DNA from: Wenzhouxiangella sp.
GTDB taxonomy: Bacteria > Pseudomonadota > Gammaproteobacteria > Xanthomonadales > Wenzhouxiangellaceae
Direction of reading: 5' to 3'
Assembly: GCA_007116585.1 (NCBI GenBank)
Contig: SKIE01000176.1
Span: 1-8,093 of the forward strand
Length of the DNA: 8,093 nucleotides
A program made the position numbers and the translations under genes. Positions 5,608 to 8,093 of this stretch are shown one piece after another. Position 1 is the stretch's first letter; each line of letters begins with the position of its first letter. The notes beneath the pieces were generated by a model that worked only from the letters and a program-made list of their open reading frames with translations, ran no database searches and was not told the origin of the DNA.

Positions 5608-8093
5608 GTGAGCGTCTCAGACCGTCCTGACACCAACGAACTTGATCCCGCTCGCGGCACGCGCTACTACAGCGGTCTGACCCATGCCGCCATTCGCCGG
5701 CCTGTCGGCACGCTGGCCATCGCCTCCGTGGTGCTGGTGCTGGGCCTGTTTTTCGTTGATCGCCTGCCGGTCAACCTGTTGCCGGAAGTTGAATTTCCGC
5801 TTGTTCGGGTGACGGTGAACTACCCCGGCGTAGCGCCGGAAGTCATGGAGGAACAGGTCACGCGCGTGCTGGAGCGCTCCCTGTCGTCGGTCGAGAACCT
5901 GAGCCGGATCTCCAGCCGTGCGTCCGAGGGCCGTACCAACGTCAACCTGATTTTCGAGCACGGCGTGGATCTGGACGTGGCTTTGCAGAACGCCGCGCGC
6001 CAGCTTGAAACCGCGCGTCAGCGCCTGCCGGCCGACATCGAACCGCCGCGCCTGCGCAAATGGGATCCTGGCGAGTGGTCAATCTGGCGGGCCGGATTTT
6101 CTTCGCCCATCCGTCCGCCGCGCGATGTGCGCGACTGGGTCGAACAGCGTCTGGTCCCGCAGCTTCAGTCGATCGAGGGCGTGGCTTCTGTTGAGGCCGC
6201 GGGCGGCCAGGTGCGCGAAATTGAAGTCGTGCTGGATCAGGACCGTCTGCGGTCGTACGGCCTGACGCTGCGAGACATATCCGATCAGCTGGCCTCGGAA
6301 AACGTCAACGTCGCGGCCGGCAACATCACCTCGCCGCAGTTCGACGTGATGGCGCGCACGGACGGTCGCTTCGCATCGCCTGAAGAAATCGAGAATATCC
6401 TGCTGAGCGTGCCCGGCAGTTCCCGGCGCATTCGGTTACGTGAGGTAGCCACCGTATCGGACGGCTACCGCGAGCAGCGCTTGTTCGTGCGGCTGGATGG
6501 CGTGCCTTCAACCCAACTGTCGATCTTCAAGCTGCCCGACGCCAACGTCGTGCAGGTGGTTGATGCGATCAACCAGCGGATGCAACAGCTCGACAGTTCC
6601 GGCTTCATGCCGCCGGACATTCAGTGGCAGGCCACGCGCGACGGAGCCTACTTTGTGCGCGGATCGGTGCAGGCGGTCTCGGCCGCCGCCATCCTGGGGG
6701 CGGTGCTGGCCATGCTGGTCGTCCTGGCCTTCCTGGGTTCTCTGCGCAAGAGTTTCGTGATCGGGCTGTCGATTCCCCTGGCCATCCTGTTCACCTTTGT
6801 CTTGCTCGGCATGGGTGGGCTGACGCTTAACGTCATCAGCCTGGGTGGCCTGGCGCTCGGGGTCGGCTTGCTGTTGGACAACTCCATCGTGATGCTGGAA
6901 AACATCTCGCGCCACCAGGAAAAGCTGGGCAAGAGTACCGAGCAGGCTGCGCACGACGGCGCCGATGAGGTTATTTCGGCCATCACTGCCGGCACGCTGA
7001 CCAACCTGGCCGCCGTCGCTCCATTCCTGCTGATTACCGGTATGGCCTCGCTGGTCTTTCGCGAGCTGATACTGACCATTTCCTTTGCCGTCGTCGCCTC
7101 TCTGGCAGTGGCCCTGACCCTGGTGCCCATGCTGTCGGCCCAGTTCGGCAAGGTGCGCTTTCAGTCCGGCTTGAACCGCAGCCTGCCGTACCGGCTGTTC
7201 AACCGCGGCATTGAGCGTCTGACCGCGCTGTACCGGAAGATTCTGAGCGGCATTCTGCGCCTGCGCTGGCCGGTGGTGCTGGCAACAACCGCACTGTTCG
7301 TGGTCGCAGTGATGAGTGCTGACCGCCTGGGCAACGAGTTTTTGCCGCAGCTCGACGATGGCCAGGTGTGGGTGCGGATGAGCCTGCCGCCCGGCACGAC
7401 CCCGGAGCAGACCGATCGGGCCTCGCGACTGCTGGAGCAGGAACTATCGGCTATGCCTTACGTAGAGAGTGTGTTCGCGATTTCCGGCGGCCATCTGCAC
7501 GGAGGCGTGGTGTCGGAGCGACCCGGCACGGCGCGCATGAGCGTGGTGCTGGCCGATGCCGCCGAACGGCCGGAGTGGCCGGCTGGACTGTGGGTGGTCG
7601 AGGCGCGTGAGCGGCTGGAGCGGCTGGATATCCCCAATGCCAGGATCTGGGTGCGTCCACCGCGTATTCCGGGCCTCAATTTTGGCGCCAGTGGCACCGA
7701 TATGGACGTCATGATCGTCGGCGAAGACCTGTCGGTTCTGCAGCTGCTGGCCGCAGAGATGGTTGATGAGCTTGAAGGGGTGGTCGGCCTCGAGGATATG
7801 GAAATTGCGCGCGAAGACCGCACGCCGCTGCTGAGCGTGGACGTCGACCGGGAGCGCGCCGCGTCGCTGGGTCTGAACGTCGGCGAAGTAGGGCGCGCCT
7901 TGCGTGACGCCGTCTCCGGCGCTGTGCCGACGCGGTTTTCCACCGGCTCCGAGGAATATGATGTGCGGGTTCGACTGCCGCGAGCGTCGACCGGTGATCC
8001 GGAGGCACTGAGCCAGCTGATCGTTGCCTCTGTCAACGGGCGCGTGGTCCAGCTTGGTGACGTAGCGTCGTTCAACCTCGGCGAGGGCCCGGC
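5608..8093 (+). CDS. RND-family efflux pump permease, 3' end beyond window
   Basis: The frame stays open from GTG 5608 to the window edge, giving 828 of an expected 1,000-1,050 residues. These proton-driven inner-membrane pumps export drugs, detergents or similar compounds through the adaptor. Seen in order are a first membrane helix (about 33-50), the porter-domain start RLPVNLLPEVEFPLVRVTVNYPG, PEVMEEQVTRVLE, a cluster of membrane helices from about 350 to 510, and the second-half repeat beginning after the helix at about 555-572 (GNEFLPQLDDGQVWVRMSLPPGTT). Helix 4 has LLLDNSIVMLENISRH: Asp424 corresponds to AcrB Asp407, while the second aspartate is Asn425. One acidic residue is kept, as in many related pumps. 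The sequence fits the hydrophobe/amphiphile group rather than the heavy-metal CusA group. The substrate is unknown. Confidence 0.95.
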   Translation, partial: MSVSDRPDTNELDPARGTRYYSGLTHAAIRRPVGTLAIASVVLVLGLFFVDRLPVNLLPEVEFPLVRVTVNYPGVAPEVMEEQVTRVLERSLSSVENLSRISSRASEGRTNVNLIFEHGVDLDVALQNAARQLETARQRLPADIEPPRLRKWDPGEWSIWRAGFSSPIRPPRDVRDWVEQRLVPQLQSIEGVASVEAAGGQVREIEVVLDQDRLRSYGLTLRDISDQLASENVNVAAGNITSPQFDVMARTDGRFASPEEIENILLSVPGSSRRIRLREVATVSDGYREQRLFVRLDGVPSTQLSIFKLPDANVVQVVDAINQRMQQLDSSGFMPPDIQWQATRDGAYFVRGSVQAVSAAAILGAVLAMLVVLAFLGSLRKSFVIGLSIPLAILFTFVLLGMGGLTLNVISLGGLALGVGLLLDNSIVMLENISRHQEKLGKSTEQAAHDGADEVISAITAGTLTNLAAVAPFLLITGMASLVFRELILTISFAVVASLAVALTLVPMLSAQFGKVRFQSGLNRSLPYRLFNRGIERLTALYRKILSGILRLRWPVVLATTALFVVAVMSADRLGNEFLPQLDDGQVWVRMSLPPGTTPEQTDRASRLLEQELSAMPYVESVFAISGGHLHGGVVSERPGTARMSVVLADAAERPEWPAGLWVVEARERLERLDIPNARIWVRPPRIPGLNFGASGTDMDVMIVGEDLSVLQLLAAEMVDELEGVVGLEDMEIAREDRTPLLSVDVDRERAASLGLNVGEVGRALRDAVSGAVPTRFSTGSEEYDVRVRLPRASTGDPEALSQLIVASVNGRVVQLGDVASFNLGEGP

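Noticed and set aside
7458..8075. 205-aa minus-strand frame inside the RND pump gene
   Set aside because: Ser/Thr/Arg-rich low-information translation opposite a clear RND coding frame.

Overview
The window is GC-rich chromosomal DNA, most likely from a Gammaproteobacterium. This is an inference from base composition, the FecR remnant and the Gram-negative RND efflux operon; no species can be named. It splits at a valine tRNA gene (3442-3516, minus strand, anticodon CAC).

Left of the tRNA is a small accessory island. A direct repeat of about 225 bp occurs at 23-244 and 3257-3489, about 94% identical by my hand count apart from one 11-bp indel. Each copy carries the 3' half of tRNA-Val(CAC), with homology stopping in the anticodon stem, plus about 175-185 bp of sequence beyond the CCA end. 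This is the architecture left by a site-specific recombinase acting at a tRNA anticodon loop, so 245-3489 reads as an att-flanked insertion. It has no integrase. Its cargo is (a) a 504-aa Fic AMPylase-type protein with a full catalytic motif, a class II inhibitory motif and a long N-terminal region that looks like a winged-helix, AbiEi-like regulator; (b) a broken FecR (anti-sigma) remnant without partners; (c) a RelB/DinJ-ParE/RelE type II toxin-antitoxin pair on the minus strand with its own promoter and probable operator. The right-hand repeat also holds three tandem 11-bp motifs, one inverted copy of the motif, and two palindromes. These could be recombinase or accessory-protein sites.

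Right of the tRNA is an ordinary core-type operon on the plus strand: a membrane-anchored Bem46/ABHD13-like alpha/beta hydrolase (3624-4481), an RND periplasmic adaptor lipoprotein (4502-5566) and an RND inner-membrane pump (5608 to the window end, incomplete). The adaptor and pump would form two parts of a tripartite efflux system. The hydrolase is tightly linked to them, but its substrate cannot be read from sequence.

The most unusual element is the integrase-less, tRNA-bounded cassette combining an autoinhibited Fic protein with a toxin-antitoxin module. It may be a cis-mobilisable or satellite-type defence or stabilisation island. Its mobility and any defence role are inference.
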